Of a stretch of DNA of 64,000 nt, positions 39,219 to 47,937 are shown piece by piece; the first letter of the stretch is position 1, and every line of letters starts with the position of its first letter. The notes under the pieces were generated by a model. That model worked only from the letters and a program-made list of their open reading frames with translations. It ran no database searches and was not told where the DNA came from. The translations under genes were made by a program, and so were the position numbers. The stretch comes from JANMES01 sp038329865. GTDB taxonomy: Bacteria; Planctomycetota; Phycisphaerae; Tepidisphaerales; Tepidisphaeraceae. The DNA is taken from NCBI GenBank assembly GCA_038329865.1, contig JBBQNK010000004.1, positions 1 to 64,000 of the forward strand. The letters are read 5' to 3'.

Positions 39219-41882
39219 ATGCCCAATTCACTCAACTTCGGTTCCCAGTCGACGCTTTCTTCCAAGGCCGGCGATCTCAAGTATTTTCGCCTGAACAAGC
39301 TCACCGAGAGCGGCATTGGCCATCTCGATAAGCTGCCGTTCTCGATCAAGGTGCTGCTGGAAAGCTGCCTGCGCAATCACGACAACTTTATTGTGAACGA
39401 CATCGACGTGGTAGGACTGGCGAGCTGGAATGCCGCCAAGCCCGGTAACGTGGAAGTGCCGTTCAAGGTCGCCCGCGTGATCCTGCAGGATTTCACCGGC
39501 GTGCCGTGCGTGGTGGACTTGGCCGCGATGCGTTACGCGATGAAAAACGCCGGCGGCGATCCGCAGAAGATCAACCCGCTCGTGCCGGTGGATCTGGTGA
39601 TCGATCACTCCGTGCAGGTGGACGAGTACGGCACGCAGTGGGCGCAGCTCAACAACGCCAAGCTCGAATTCATTCGCAACCGCGAGCGGTACGAGTTTTT
39701 GAAGTGGGGCCAGAAGGCGTTCAAGAATTTCTCCGTCGTGCCGCCCGCCACCGGGATCGTGCATCAGGTGAATCTGGAACACCTGGCGAAAGTCGTCTGG
39801 ACCAAAGACGGCGTGGCGTATCCGGACACGCTCGTCGGCACGGACAGCCACACCACGATGATCAACGGCCTGGGCGTGGTCGGCTGGGGCGTCGGCGGGA
39901 TAGAGGCCGAGGCGTGCATGCTCGGGCAGCCGATTTACATCGTCATGCCGCAGGTGGTGGGCTTCAAACTCACCGGCCAACTCCCTGAAGGCACGACGGC
40001 GACCGACCTGGTGCTCACGATCACGCAAATCCTCCGCAAGCACGGCGTGGTGGAAAAATTTGTGGAATTCTACGGCCCGGGCCTGGCGCACATGAGCGTG
40101 GCCGACCGCGCGACGATCGCCAACATGGCGCCGGAATACGGCGCGACAATCGGCTTCTTCCCCGTCGATGACATGACGCTGGCCTACATGCGTCTCACCG
40201 GCCGAAGCCCGGCGCAGATCGACCTCGTCGAGCGTTACAGCAAAGAGCAGGGCCTGTGGCGGCAGAACGACGTCGAACCGGTCTTCACCCAGAAATTGGA
40301 ACTCGATTTGTCCGTCGTCACGCCGTCGCTGGCCGGGCCGAAGCGCCCGCAGGATCGGCTGGAGCTGCCGGCAGTCAAGACGACCTTCCAATCCAGCTTC
40401 GCCGATCAGATGCGCACCGCCAATCCGAAGATGGACAATGAAGGCGGCGTCGCCGTGATGGAAGACGTCGCGACAGACCTCAAGCACGGCGACGTGGTGA
40501 TCGCCGCCATTACCAGCTGCACCAACACCAGCAACCCGAGCGTGATGATCGCCGCCGGCCTGCTGGCGAAGAAGGCGGTCGAGAAGGGGCTGAAAGTTCC
40601 GCACTACGTGAAAACATCGCTCGCCCCCGGCAGCCGCGTGGTGACCGACTATTTCGCCAAGGCCGGGCTCGACAAATACCTCGACATCCTCGGGTTTAAC
40701 ACGGTGGGTTACGGCTGCACGACGTGCATCGGCAACTCCGGCCCGCTGCCCGACCACATCGCGATGGCGGTGGAAAAGAACGAGCTGGTCGTCTGTTCGG
40801 TGCTGAGCGGCAACCGCAATTTTGAAGGCCGCGTCAACCCGCACGTGAAGGCCAATTTCCTCGCCAGCCCGCCGCTCGTGGTGGCGTATGCGCTGGCGGG
40901 GAATGTCAATGTCGATCTGACGAAAGACCCGCTCGGCGTGGACCAGGCCGGCAAGAAAGTCATGCTCAAAGACATCTGGCCGACGCAGCGCGAAGTGAAC
41001 GAAACCGTCACCTCGTGCATCGACCCTTCCATGTTCCAGAAGCAATACGACGGCGTGGGCGCCAAGAACCCGGCATGGAATGAAATCCCCGTGCGCGGCG
41101 GCGAACTATTCGACTGGGACCCGGCCAGCACCTACGTTCAGAACCCGCCGTTCTTCACGAACATGACGCCGGCTCCCGCGCCGATCATGCCGATCCGAAA
41201 CGCGCGCGTGCTCGTCATGGTCGGCGACAGCGTGACGACCGATCACATCTCGCCGGCCGGCAATATCAAAAAGGATTCGCCCGCGGGCAAATACCTGATG
41301 GACCACAGCGTGACAGCGGCGGACTTCAACCAGTACGGCGCCCGCCGCGGGGCCGACCAGGTGATGGTCCGCGGCACGTTCGCGAACATCCGCCTGAAAA
41401 ACCTGCTCGCGCCGGGCACGGAAGGCGGCGTGACCAAGTACCTGCCGACCGGCGTTGTCGAGCCGGTCTACGACGCGAGCATGAAATACCAAGCCGCCAA
41501 AACGCCCCTGGTGGTGCTGGCCGGCAAGGATTACGGCATGGGCTCCTCCCGCGACTGGGCCGCCAAGGGAACCATGCTGCTCGGCGTGAAAGTCGTCATC
41601 GCCGAAAGCTTCGAGCGAATCCACCGCAGCAACCTCGTAGGCATGGGCGTGCTGCCCCTGGTCTACAAGCCCGGCGAAACCCGCGCCACACTCGGCCTGA
41701 CCGGTGAGGAGGAATTCAACATCTACCTCGACGACTCGCTCAAGCCGGGGCAGGACGTGATCGTGAAGGCCGGTGAAAAAACGTTCGTCACGACCTGCCG
41801 AATCGATACGCCGGTAGAACAGGAATACTTCCGCAACGGCGGGATTCTGCAGACGGTGATTCGGAAGATGCTGAAGGCGTAG
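39219..41882 (+). CDS. acnA: Aconitate hydratase A
   Basis: 887 residues from ATG 39219 (a further in-frame ATG at 39186 is possible). Converts citrate to isocitrate in the TCA cycle through a 4Fe-4S cluster. Cluster cysteines are visible as Cys434 (ITSCTNTSNPSV) and Cys500/Cys503 (YGCTTCIGNSG), matching positions in E. coli AcnA. Other signatures: GTDSHTTMINGLGVVGWGVG, GDSVTTDHISPAGNI, GSSRDWAAKG and ESFERIHRSNLVGMGVLPL. Full family length, no oddity. Isocitrate dehydrogenase lies five kb away at 46787, so two consecutive TCA enzymes sit in this region on opposite strands. Confidence 0.96.
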   Translation: MPNSLNFGSQSTLSSKAGDLKYFRLNKLTESGIGHLDKLPFSIKVLLESCLRNHDNFIVNDIDVVGLASWNAAKPGNVEVPFKVARVILQDFTGVPCVVDLAAMRYAMKNAGGDPQKINPLVPVDLVIDHSVQVDEYGTQWAQLNNAKLEFIRNRERYEFLKWGQKAFKNFSVVPPATGIVHQVNLEHLAKVVWTKDGVAYPDTLVGTDSHTTMINGLGVVGWGVGGIEAEACMLGQPIYIVMPQVVGFKLTGQLPEGTTATDLVLTITQILRKHGVVEKFVEFYGPGLAHMSVADRATIANMAPEYGATIGFFPVDDMTLAYMRLTGRSPAQIDLVERYSKEQGLWRQNDVEPVFTQKLELDLSVVTPSLAGPKRPQDRLELPAVKTTFQSSFADQMRTANPKMDNEGGVAVMEDVATDLKHGDVVIAAITSCTNTSNPSVMIAAGLLAKKAVEKGLKVPHYVKTSLAPGSRVVTDYFAKAGLDKYLDILGFNTVGYGCTTCIGNSGPLPDHIAMAVEKNELVVCSVLSGNRNFEGRVNPHVKANFLASPPLVVAYALAGNVNVDLTKDPLGVDQAGKKVMLKDIWPTQREVNETVTSCIDPSMFQKQYDGVGAKNPAWNEIPVRGGELFDWDPASTYVQNPPFFTNMTPAPAPIMPIRNARVLVMVGDSVTTDHISPAGNIKKDSPAGKYLMDHSVTAADFNQYGARRGADQVMVRGTFANIRLKNLLAPGTEGGVTKYLPTGVVEPVYDASMKYQAAKTPLVVLAGKDYGMGSSRDWAAKGTMLLGVKVVIAESFERIHRSNLVGMGVLPLVYKPGETRATLGLTGEEEFNIYLDDSLKPGQDVIVKAGEKTFVTTCRIDTPVEQEYFRNGGILQTVIRKMLKA

Positions 41883-41938
41883 TCGGCGATCGCGAAATGG
41901 GGCGTCCCGCGTCTGACACTGGACGTAGTGATCTCGCC

Positions 41939-42196
41939 ATGGCACACCAGAAGGCATTCAATACGGGCGTGGTGATAGCAACAATTGCGCTGGGTCTTCG
42001 TGTCCTCTCACGGAGCCTTTCTCAAAGCTTTTCCCTGCCGAACGTCGTCGATCTCAACGCTTGGAACGACGTTTTCCTCGTGAGCTTGCAGGCTGGCGTT
42101 GCACTCATCTTGATCGGCTGTTTTCTTCCCAACCGTGGGGACTCCGATAGGGGGCGTGGATTTCCCATCGATCCAGATTCAGCGCAGGACCGGTAG
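41939..42196 (+). CDS. Possible small two-helix membrane protein
   Basis: 85 residues. Two hydrophobic segments (GVVIATIALGLRVLS and VFLVSLQAGVALILIGCFL) and a polar tail. It begins 57 bases after aconitase. There is no good ribosome site and no family; the call rests on hydrophobic pattern and intact frame only. Confidence 0.35.
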   Translation: MAHQKAFNTGVVIATIALGLRVLSRSLSQSFSLPNVVDLNAWNDVFLVSLQAGVALILIGCFLPNRGDSDRGRGFPIDPDSAQDR

Positions 42197-42270
42197 CTTC
42201 ATAGTCTTGCAGGTGGACACAGTCCACTATCACGCCGAAGAGGTGAGTAGTGCACACCCTACAAAAAGTT

Positions 42271-42348
42271 CGTCATCCTGAGGTACTCCGAAGGATCTGG
42301 CTGCCTCGCAAGAATCGGCCAGATCCTTCGGAGTACCTCAGGATGACG
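42271..42348. repeat. GTCATCCTGAGGTACTCCGA inverted repeat, copy 1
   Basis: CGTCATCCTGAGGTACTCCG followed by AAGGATCTGGC is mirrored by GCCAGATCCTTCGGAGTACC then TCAGGATGACG, about 18 bases apart. A second, diverged copy is at 43354; together they flank the gene at 42475. Confidence 0.88.
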
Positions 42349-42474
42349 AGGGCGTATAAAAGAAGCGTCTTTCTCGTCAAATGATCCGTCATTACAAACT
42401 GCATTTCGGATCATAACGCCCACATTTCCCCTCTTAACTGGCGAGCGCCCGCCGACCAGTTAAGCTGTTGGCGT

Positions 42475-43332
42475 ATGAATAACACCACTACAACAATCGA
42501 AACCGCCCCGGCCGCGCCGCCGGTTCGTGTGACTTCTTCGCCGCGCGTGGGCTGGACCCGCCGCATCTTCGGGTTCCTCGGCTGGCTGCTCACCGGCTTC
42601 GGCCTGTTCAGCACGCCCAGGCGGCGGAACAAGAACGAGGAGATCGTCGTTTACGCCGTGCATCAGTCGTTCTTTCTGTGGGCGCTATTGCTCACGGGAT
42701 TTGTCGGGGCGGAGTGCGTGAAGCATTGGTCGGGCAGCGCGCCGGTGTGGGGGTGGGTTTATCTCTGGGTGTTGCTTTACACGTTCGTCTCGGTGTTGTT
42801 TGATGTGAACACGAGCAAGTTCCTGCTTTGGTTCGGCATCTTCGCGTTCCTCTGGCTGGCCGCCCGGTACATGGAGGATTTGAATCACGTGCCGGTGGTG
42901 TCGAGTTTTGTCGCGTACTTCCGCGGGCTACATCCGAAGCTCGATCCGGGCTTTGCCACCGCGATCAGTTGGCTGCTGCTGCCGCCGTGGATTGGGTCGT
43001 TGTTCCACACGTTCAGCCAGGGGCGCAAGACGTTCACGCCGAACAGCATTGAAGAAACGCACATGGGCCACGGCTGCGAGATCATCGACCGCTCCGGCCT
43101 GAAGTTCCGCCGGCGGTATCGCGATATTTTCGAGACGATCCTCGGCATGGGCGCGTGCGACCTCGAAGCGATCGACGCTAACGGCCACACCGTGAAGAAG
43201 TGGGACAACATTCTGTTCCTGGCCTTCACGTGGGACCGGCTCGACCAGGTTCTGCACCAGCGGTCGGCGACGATGGAAGCGCCGATCGACGACGCGAAGG
43301 ACGGTGCGCACGAGGCAAAATCACCGGCATGA
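42475..43332 (+). CDS. Four-helix membrane protein with soluble C-terminal domain
   Basis: 285 residues. Pro/Thr-rich head (NTTTTIETAPAAPPVRVTSS), four membrane helices between about 60 and 185 (for example SFFLWALLLTGFVGAECV, VWGWVYLWVLLYTFVSVLF, FLLWFGIFAFLWLAARYM), then a soluble domain from TFTPNSIEETHMGHGCEIID to FRRRYRDIFETILGMGACDL, ending in ENILFLAFTWDRLDQ-like sequence (here DNILFLAFTWDRLDQV). No family recognised with certainty. It is flanked on both sides by copies of the same inverted repeat. Confidence 0.7.
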   Translation: MNNTTTTIETAPAAPPVRVTSSPRVGWTRRIFGFLGWLLTGFGLFSTPRRRNKNEEIVVYAVHQSFFLWALLLTGFVGAECVKHWSGSAPVWGWVYLWVLLYTFVSVLFDVNTSKFLLWFGIFAFLWLAARYMEDLNHVPVVSSFVAYFRGLHPKLDPGFATAISWLLLPPWIGSLFHTFSQGRKTFTPNSIEETHMGHGCEIIDRSGLKFRRRYRDIFETILGMGACDLEAIDANGHTVKKWDNILFLAFTWDRLDQVLHQRSATMEAPIDDAKDGAHEAKSPA

Positions 43333-43353
43333 GAACGCGTAAATCCCGACGGT

Positions 43354-43437
43354 CGTCATCCCGAGTTACTCCGAGGGATCTCGAACCTGCGAATATCGCT
43401 TAAAATCCCGAGATCCCTCGGAGTACCTCGGGATGAC
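43354..43437. repeat. GTCATCCTGAGGTACTCCGA inverted repeat, copy 2
   Basis: GTCATCCCGAGTTACTCCGA then GGGATCTCG, mirrored by CGAGATCCCTCGGAGTACCT then CGGGATGAC. Diverged from copy 1 at several paired positions, with the pairing kept, suggesting selection or common founding as a hairpin. Confidence 0.88.
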
Positions 43438-43545
43438 GCCACTCGTAAGCCGACGTCCGAGGAATTTTTTGACGCGCCAAAATTTTTTTGATTTTTGGAC
43501 TATTTTTAGTCGGAAGAATTTGGTAAGTTGCGCGCGGGGTCAAGG

Positions 43546-46344
43546 ATGACTGCTCTCAGCGCCACGGCAAAGGACTTGCTCGAGCGGACGCGGCGGCTCG
43601 CGGGCAACTGTGAGCCGCCGCGGCTGGCTCGTTTGGCGATCCTTTCTTACGTCGAATCTCTCAAGCAACAATCCGATGCGGTCAATGTCGAGCCGCAGAG
43701 CATCGGCTGGCTCTGGCAGGCGATGAACGAGCCGGCCTTGCAGCGCGCGTTCGCCGCGGCGGGGAAGGGGAAGCGCAAATTCTCTGCCGCCGAGATTCCC
43801 GCCGTCACGCAGCTGTTTACCCCGGGATTTGTCGTGGATTTTCTGCTTCACACCACGCTCGGCCGGGCGTGGCGCGAGCGGCATCCGGATACGCGGCTCG
43901 TGGAGAAGTATGAAGGCGGAATGCGGAAGAATGAAGAGGAAAATTCCGCGCATTGTTCATCCTTACCCGAACCCCGCCGGCCGCGGTGCGATTGGAAGAT
44001 AAAGGATCTCCGCCTGATCGACCCCGCGTGCGGCACGATGAATTTCGGCCTCGGGGCGATCGATCTGTTCCGCGAAATGTACCGCGAAGAATTCGACCGT
44101 GCCGGCGATCCTGGCTGGCCGGCTGATCCGTCGGTGCGGAGCGAGGTGGAGATCGACGACGCGATCCTCCGCCACAATCTCTTCGGCGCGGAACTCGATT
44201 CGTTCACGCTCGAACTCGCCCGCCACGCGCTCGAACTCAAAATCGGTCGCCCGCTGGAGACGGCGTCGCTCAATTTCTTCCGCGGCGACGCGCTGCTCGA
44301 CAGCGGGCTCGATCGTCGCTGGCCCGGCGGGTTTGATGTCGTCGTCACCAACCCGCCGTACCTCTCGGCCCGCAATGTGTCGCCGGAATTGCTTAGCGGC
44401 TGGAAGCGAGAGTATCCCCTCGCTGCCCGCGATGCGTACGCGTGCTTCATCGACCGCTCGCTCCGCCTGCTCCGGCCCTGTGGGCGCGCGGGGTTGCTCA
44501 CGATGCAGTCGTTTATGTTCACCGGCTCGTACGAACCGCTGCGAAAGTCCATCGCGGATCGCTCGGCGATCGAGCGGATCGCGCACTTCGGGCCGGGGTT
44601 GTTCGACGTGGGCAATCCGGGGACGCTGCAGACGGTGGCGTTTGTTCTGCGTGAGGAGGCGAACGCGTCTGCACGGGCGGAACAGAACGTGCGAGCGCTC
44701 CGCCTCATAGATTGCGATGACAAGTTCGAGGCGCTGTCGGCTCCCTGTTGCATGGGCTACCGGCCCATGCCGGGTGACGAATCAAGCGGCGCAACTGGGC
44801 ACGGGCTGGTAGCCCATGCAACGCCAGAATTTAATCTCACTCAGCGCGAACTGAGCCAAGCCCCGCGCGGCGCGTGGATTTACTGGCTCTCCGATCGCGA
44901 GCGAAAAGTGCTCGCGACATTCCCCAAGCTGCAGCAGATCGCGCCGCCGCGGCAGGGGTTGGCGACGACGGATAATGCTCAGTTCGTGCGGGCCTGGTGG
45001 GAGATCGAAGCTTTTTCACCGCAGCCGGCGATGGTCGCGACGGCGGGGCGATGGTTTCCATATGTGAAGGCGGGGCAGAACCGTCGCTGGCACGAATCGC
45101 CGCGGCATCGCGTGAATTGGGAGGGCGACGGGGCCGAGATCAAGGCCAACATCGTGCGGAAATATCCGTACCTCAAAGGCAAGTGGGATTGGGTCGCGAA
45201 GAATTCCGATTTCTACGGCCGCGCGGGCGTGACGTATTCGTATCTCACCAGCGGGCGGTTCAGCGCACGCGAGATGACGGCGGGTTCGATCTTCGACGTG
45301 GCCGGCTCGTCGCTCTTTCCCGACGATCCGCTGCTGGCGCTGGCGGTGCTGAATTCCTCCGTCGCGCGGCGGCTGCTGGCGGCGATCAATCCTACGGTGA
45401 ATTTCCAGGTCGGCGATCTCGCGGAACTGCCGATGCTGACGAGCGCACCGGACTCGCTGCGGCAGAATGCCGGCCGGCTGATCGAACTGCATCGGCAGGT
45501 CGATCAATTCGATGAAACCGCGCCGGAATTTGTTTCGCCGATGAACTGGGAGTCGGCCGACGAAGAATGGGCGACGATCGCCGACGAAATCGATCAACTG
45601 GAGCGAGAGGCGGATGAAGAAGTGGCGGGGCTGTACGATTTGCCGATCGACGCCGCGCCGGCCGATCGAGGGCGGCTTGATCGCGAGGAATTGGCCCGCC
45701 GATGGGTTTCTTTCGCGCTGCGAGACGCGATGGGCGAACTGGAATGGGCGACGATCGAAGCGGCATTGGCGCACCGCGTGCGACACGCGCTCGAACGATC
45801 GGGCGGAGCGGCAGCGGCGAAAATCGAAGAAACAATCGGCGGGATCGAATCGTTCCTGCAGGGCCCATTCGCGGCGTGGCACAATCGTCTCTACCGGATG
45901 CGGCCGCGCTGGTGGATCTTCGGCGATCGCGAGCATCGTGTACTGGTAGCTCACGATCGCGCGGATCGTGCGACGCTGGCTTCGGCGCTGCGGCGCAGCA
46001 AGCAATCGCCTCCGAAAAAATGGAATAGGTTCATCGATGACGGCATCGCGGTGAATCTTGCGCCGCTTCGCGAAATGGTCAGCGATCGAAATCTGCAGCG
46101 GGCTTTGAGCGAAATCGCTCAATCGGCCGACGCCGGCAAGTTATCGTGGAGCAGAACGTACGGGCGACGAAAGGGCGTTCAATCGAGGATCGAATTGCGG
46201 ATGCGGTCCATTTCCGACAAGTTGGTGGCGCGGGCGGCGCTGCCGGTGTCGAGCGAGCAGGTGAACTCGGCGCCGACCCGGAACATCCCGCCGCTGCCGG
46301 GCCGGCAGTGGATGACCGTGCAGAGCATGCCGGTCGGCGGTTGA
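43546..46344 (+). CDS. Orphan PglX/Eco57I-like N6-adenine DNA methyltransferase
   Basis: 932 residues. SAM motif I is IDPACGTMNFG (about 163-173) and the adenine-methylating motif IV is NPPY (in DVVVTNPPYLSARN). The N-terminal helical region and the segment EIPAVTQLFTPGFVVDFLLH then TTLGRAW match the PglX type of the BREX phage-resistance systems and related type IIG/Eco57I enzymes. The C-terminal part has ATTDNAQFVRAWWEIE and VFAVLNSSVARR-like recognition sequence (here LALAVLNSSVARRLLAAINP). No BREX genes are adjacent. Two palindromic pieces (43907-43967 and 44747-44822) are inserted in frame. The last ~55 codons (46179-46344) are antisense to the PilZ gene, so the natural end may have been lost. 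Confidence 0.75.
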   Translation: MTALSATAKDLLERTRRLAGNCEPPRLARLAILSYVESLKQQSDAVNVEPQSIGWLWQAMNEPALQRAFAAAGKGKRKFSAAEIPAVTQLFTPGFVVDFLLHTTLGRAWRERHPDTRLVEKYEGGMRKNEEENSAHCSSLPEPRRPRCDWKIKDLRLIDPACGTMNFGLGAIDLFREMYREEFDRAGDPGWPADPSVRSEVEIDDAILRHNLFGAELDSFTLELARHALELKIGRPLETASLNFFRGDALLDSGLDRRWPGGFDVVVTNPPYLSARNVSPELLSGWKREYPLAARDAYACFIDRSLRLLRPCGRAGLLTMQSFMFTGSYEPLRKSIADRSAIERIAHFGPGLFDVGNPGTLQTVAFVLREEANASARAEQNVRALRLIDCDDKFEALSAPCCMGYRPMPGDESSGATGHGLVAHATPEFNLTQRELSQAPRGAWIYWLSDRERKVLATFPKLQQIAPPRQGLATTDNAQFVRAWWEIEAFSPQPAMVATAGRWFPYVKAGQNRRWHESPRHRVNWEGDGAEIKANIVRKYPYLKGKWDWVAKNSDFYGRAGVTYSYLTSGRFSAREMTAGSIFDVAGSSLFPDDPLLALAVLNSSVARRLLAAINPTVNFQVGDLAELPMLTSAPDSLRQNAGRLIELHRQVDQFDETAPEFVSPMNWESADEEWATIADEIDQLEREADEEVAGLYDLPIDAAPADRGRLDREELARRWVSFALRDAMGELEWATIEAALAHRVRHALERSGGAAAAKIEETIGGIESFLQGPFAAWHNRLYRMRPRWWIFGDREHRVLVAHDRADRATLASALRRSKQSPPKKWNRFIDDGIAVNLAPLREMVSDRNLQRALSEIAQSADAGKLSWSRTYGRRKGVQSRIELRMRSISDKLVARAALPVSSEQVNSAPTRNIPPLPGRQWMTVQSMPVGG
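43907..43967 (+). repeat. Imperfect palindromic piece inside the methyltransferase
   Basis: GTATGAAGGCGGAATGCGGA on the left, TTCCGCGCATTGTTCATCCT then TAC on the right. It encodes a low-complexity stretch (GGMRKNEEENSAHCSSL) between the N-terminal domain and SAM motif I. Confidence 0.5.
44747..44822 (+). repeat. Perfect-armed inverted repeat inside the methyltransferase
   Basis: GTTGCATGGGCTACC and GGTAGCCCATGCAAC are exact 15-bp inverses 46 bases apart, with an inner GGCCCATG/CATGGGCC-like pairing partner. It encodes CCMGYRPMPGDESSGATGHG then LVAHA and keeps the frame. Confidence 0.85.
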
Positions 46345-46601
46345 CCCTGTCGCGAAAACTGGATGACGAAGTTCGAGTCCTTCGTCAATTTGGTCTTGCA
46401 GGTGAAGCTGCACCCCCGTGCAGAAATATCCCGCATTTGAACGGCGATCGCGGTCTCGGTGATGTTCTCGCCGGCGCGAAAGATCATCGTCCGGCCGTTG
46501 TGCTGTACGCGCAAGGCCCGCCGGTTCTTATGAACAGGATCGATCACGTCGCTCGCCCCGAAAGCAGTGACGATTTCGGATAGTGCCTCAGCAGACAACA
46601 T
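46179..46601 (-). CDS. PilZ-domain protein, canonical c-di-GMP motifs
   Basis: 140 residues from ATG 46601, preceded by GAGGA. The PilZ domain carries both signatures intact: RxxxR as NRRALRVQ (RRALR) and DxSxxG as DISARGCSF, so c-di-GMP binding is expected. Length is that of a single-domain PilZ protein. It is downstream of isocitrate dehydrogenase and of a c-di-AMP riboswitch-led unit on the same strand (gap 185 bases to idh), and its 3' end overlaps the convergent methyltransferase gene by 166 bases. Confidence 0.85.
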   Translation of the reverse strand: MLSAEALSEIVTAFGASDVIDPVHKNRRALRVQHNGRTMIFRAGENITETAIAVQMRDISARGCSFTCKTKLTKDSNFVIQFSRQGQPPTGMLCTVIHCRPGSGGMFRVGAEFTCSLDTGSAARATNLSEMDRIRNSILD

Positions 46602-46681
46602 GGATGAATTCCTCTTAAGTTTTATCGGATGAATTGTGGAGGAAGTTAATGGATTGCGTGCACGAGATATCGGACGTTGGG

Positions 46682-46750
46682 GCGTGAAATTCGACTGACG
46701 AAATTCGAAATTCGATTGAATGACGAAGTTCGAATAACCAATGACGGAAA
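46682..46750. repeat. GAAATTCGA-type repeat between idh and pilZ
   Basis: GGCGTGAAATTCGACTGACG, AAATTCGAAATTCGATTGAA and TGACGAAGTTCGAATAACCA form a string of related TTCGA units with local dyad symmetry. It separates two genes on the minus strand. Confidence 0.45.
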
Positions 46751-46786
46751 TGCTCGTCGCGCTGACGACCCGCTGAAGCGACCGTC

Positions 46787-47797
46787 TTACTTCAATTTTG
46801 CGATCAGCGCGTCGGTGAATTCGGTGGTGGTTGCGGAACCGCCCAGGTCGCGGGTGAGGGTTTTTCCCTGCGAGAGCACTTCGTTGTAGGCGTTTTTGAT
46901 CTTGTCGGCGAACTTTTCTTCGTGGATGTGGTTGAGCATCATCACGCACGACATGATCAGCGCCAGCGGGTTGGCGATGTTCTTGCCGGCGATGTCCGGG
47001 GCGCTGCCGTGCACGGCCTCGAAGACGGCGGCGTCGTCGCCGATGTTGCTGCCGGGGACAACGCCCAGGCCTCCTACCAGGCCGGCGCAGAGATCGCTGA
47101 CTAAGTCGCCGTAGAGATTTTCCATCAGCAGCACGTCGAAGCGGTTCGGGTCCTGCACGAGTTTCATGCAGCCGGCGTCGATGATCATTTCTTCCAGTTC
47201 GATGTTGGGATATTCCTCGTCCCACACCTTGCGGGCGCAGTTGAGGAACAGGCCGTCGGTGAGTTTCATGATGTTCGCCTTATGGAACATCGTGACTTTC
47301 TTGCGGCGGCGCTTGGCGGCGTAGCGGAACGCGTAGCGACTGATCCGCATGCATGCGGCCTCGGTCGCCACCTTCAGGCTGGTGACCACACCCGGGACGA
47401 TTTCGTTTTCGATTCCCGTGTACAGGCCTTCGGTGTTCTCGCGAACGATGACCATGTCCACGCCGTCGTAACGCGTCTTCACGCCGTCCAGCGACCGCAC
47501 CGGCCGAACGGCGGCGTACAGGTTGAGTTTCTGGCGGAGCTGCACATTCACGCTCTTAAAGCCCTTGCCCACCGGCGTGGTGATGGGGCCCTTGAGCGCG
47601 ATCTTGTACTTCTTGATCGCATCGACCGTCATGTCGGGGAGAACATTGGCGTGTCCCTGCTCCAGCGCAGTCGCGCCGGCGGGGACTTCGATCCACTCGA
47701 CGGACAATCCAGTTGCGTCAACGACGCGTCGGGCAGCGGAAGAAACCTCCGGGCCGATTCCGTCGCCGGAGAGTAATACGATCGTGTGCTTTGCCAT
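46787..47797 (-). CDS. icd: NAD(P)-dependent isocitrate dehydrogenase (IDH3/isopropylmalate dehydrogenase type)
   Basis: 336 residues from the ATG at 47797 (MAKHTIVLLSGDGIGPEV); the ATG at 47809 is in frame too. Oxidises isocitrate to 2-oxoglutarate. Signatures: VRENTEGLYTGIENEIVPGV (substrate site, with the Ser/Thr-type loop), KVTMFHKANIMKLTDGLF, DNLYGD-like ENLYGDLVSDLCAGLVGGLG, and the nucleotide loop EAVHGSAPDIAGKNIANPLA. The EAVHGSAPDIAGK sequence with Asp-Ile favours NAD use. Length fits the homo-oligomeric NAD-IDH family rather than E. coli Icd (about 416). Isopropylmalate dehydrogenase is less likely given ENTEGLYTG. Confidence 0.88.
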   Translation of the reverse strand: MAKHTIVLLSGDGIGPEVSSAARRVVDATGLSVEWIEVPAGATALEQGHANVLPDMTVDAIKKYKIALKGPITTPVGKGFKSVNVQLRQKLNLYAAVRPVRSLDGVKTRYDGVDMVIVRENTEGLYTGIENEIVPGVVTSLKVATEAACMRISRYAFRYAAKRRRKKVTMFHKANIMKLTDGLFLNCARKVWDEEYPNIELEEMIIDAGCMKLVQDPNRFDVLLMENLYGDLVSDLCAGLVGGLGVVPGSNIGDDAAVFEAVHGSAPDIAGKNIANPLALIMSCVMMLNHIHEEKFADKIKNAYNEVLSQGKTLTRDLGGSATTTEFTDALIAKLK

Positions 47798-47855
47798 GTT
47801 GAGACTCACTTTCGGACTATCGACTATACGCGCCCGGGGCAGAAGAGCCAGAGTT

Positions 47856-47937
47856 GGCGTGCGGGCTTAAGCCCGCAGGGGAGTTTTCGAGGGGAATTTA
47901 TGCAGGCTGAAGCCCGCACAGCAGATGCCCGCACGCC
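47856..47937. repeat. GGCGTGCGGGC inverted repeat, copy 1
   Basis: GGCGTGCGGGCTTAAGCCCG at the left, GCCCGCACGCC at the right, with an additional internal GCTGAAGCCCGC. Copy 2 is at 63768. It lies between idh and the small riboswitch-led gene. Confidence 0.8.

Noticed and set aside
39228..41045. 605-codon minus-strand frame opposite aconitase
   Set aside because: Antisense shadow of acnA; His/Arg/Val-rich composition typical of reversed GC-rich codons.
43546..46344. Complete BREX or DISARM defence island
   Set aside because: Only the methyltransferase is present; neighbours are a membrane protein, pilZ and idh.
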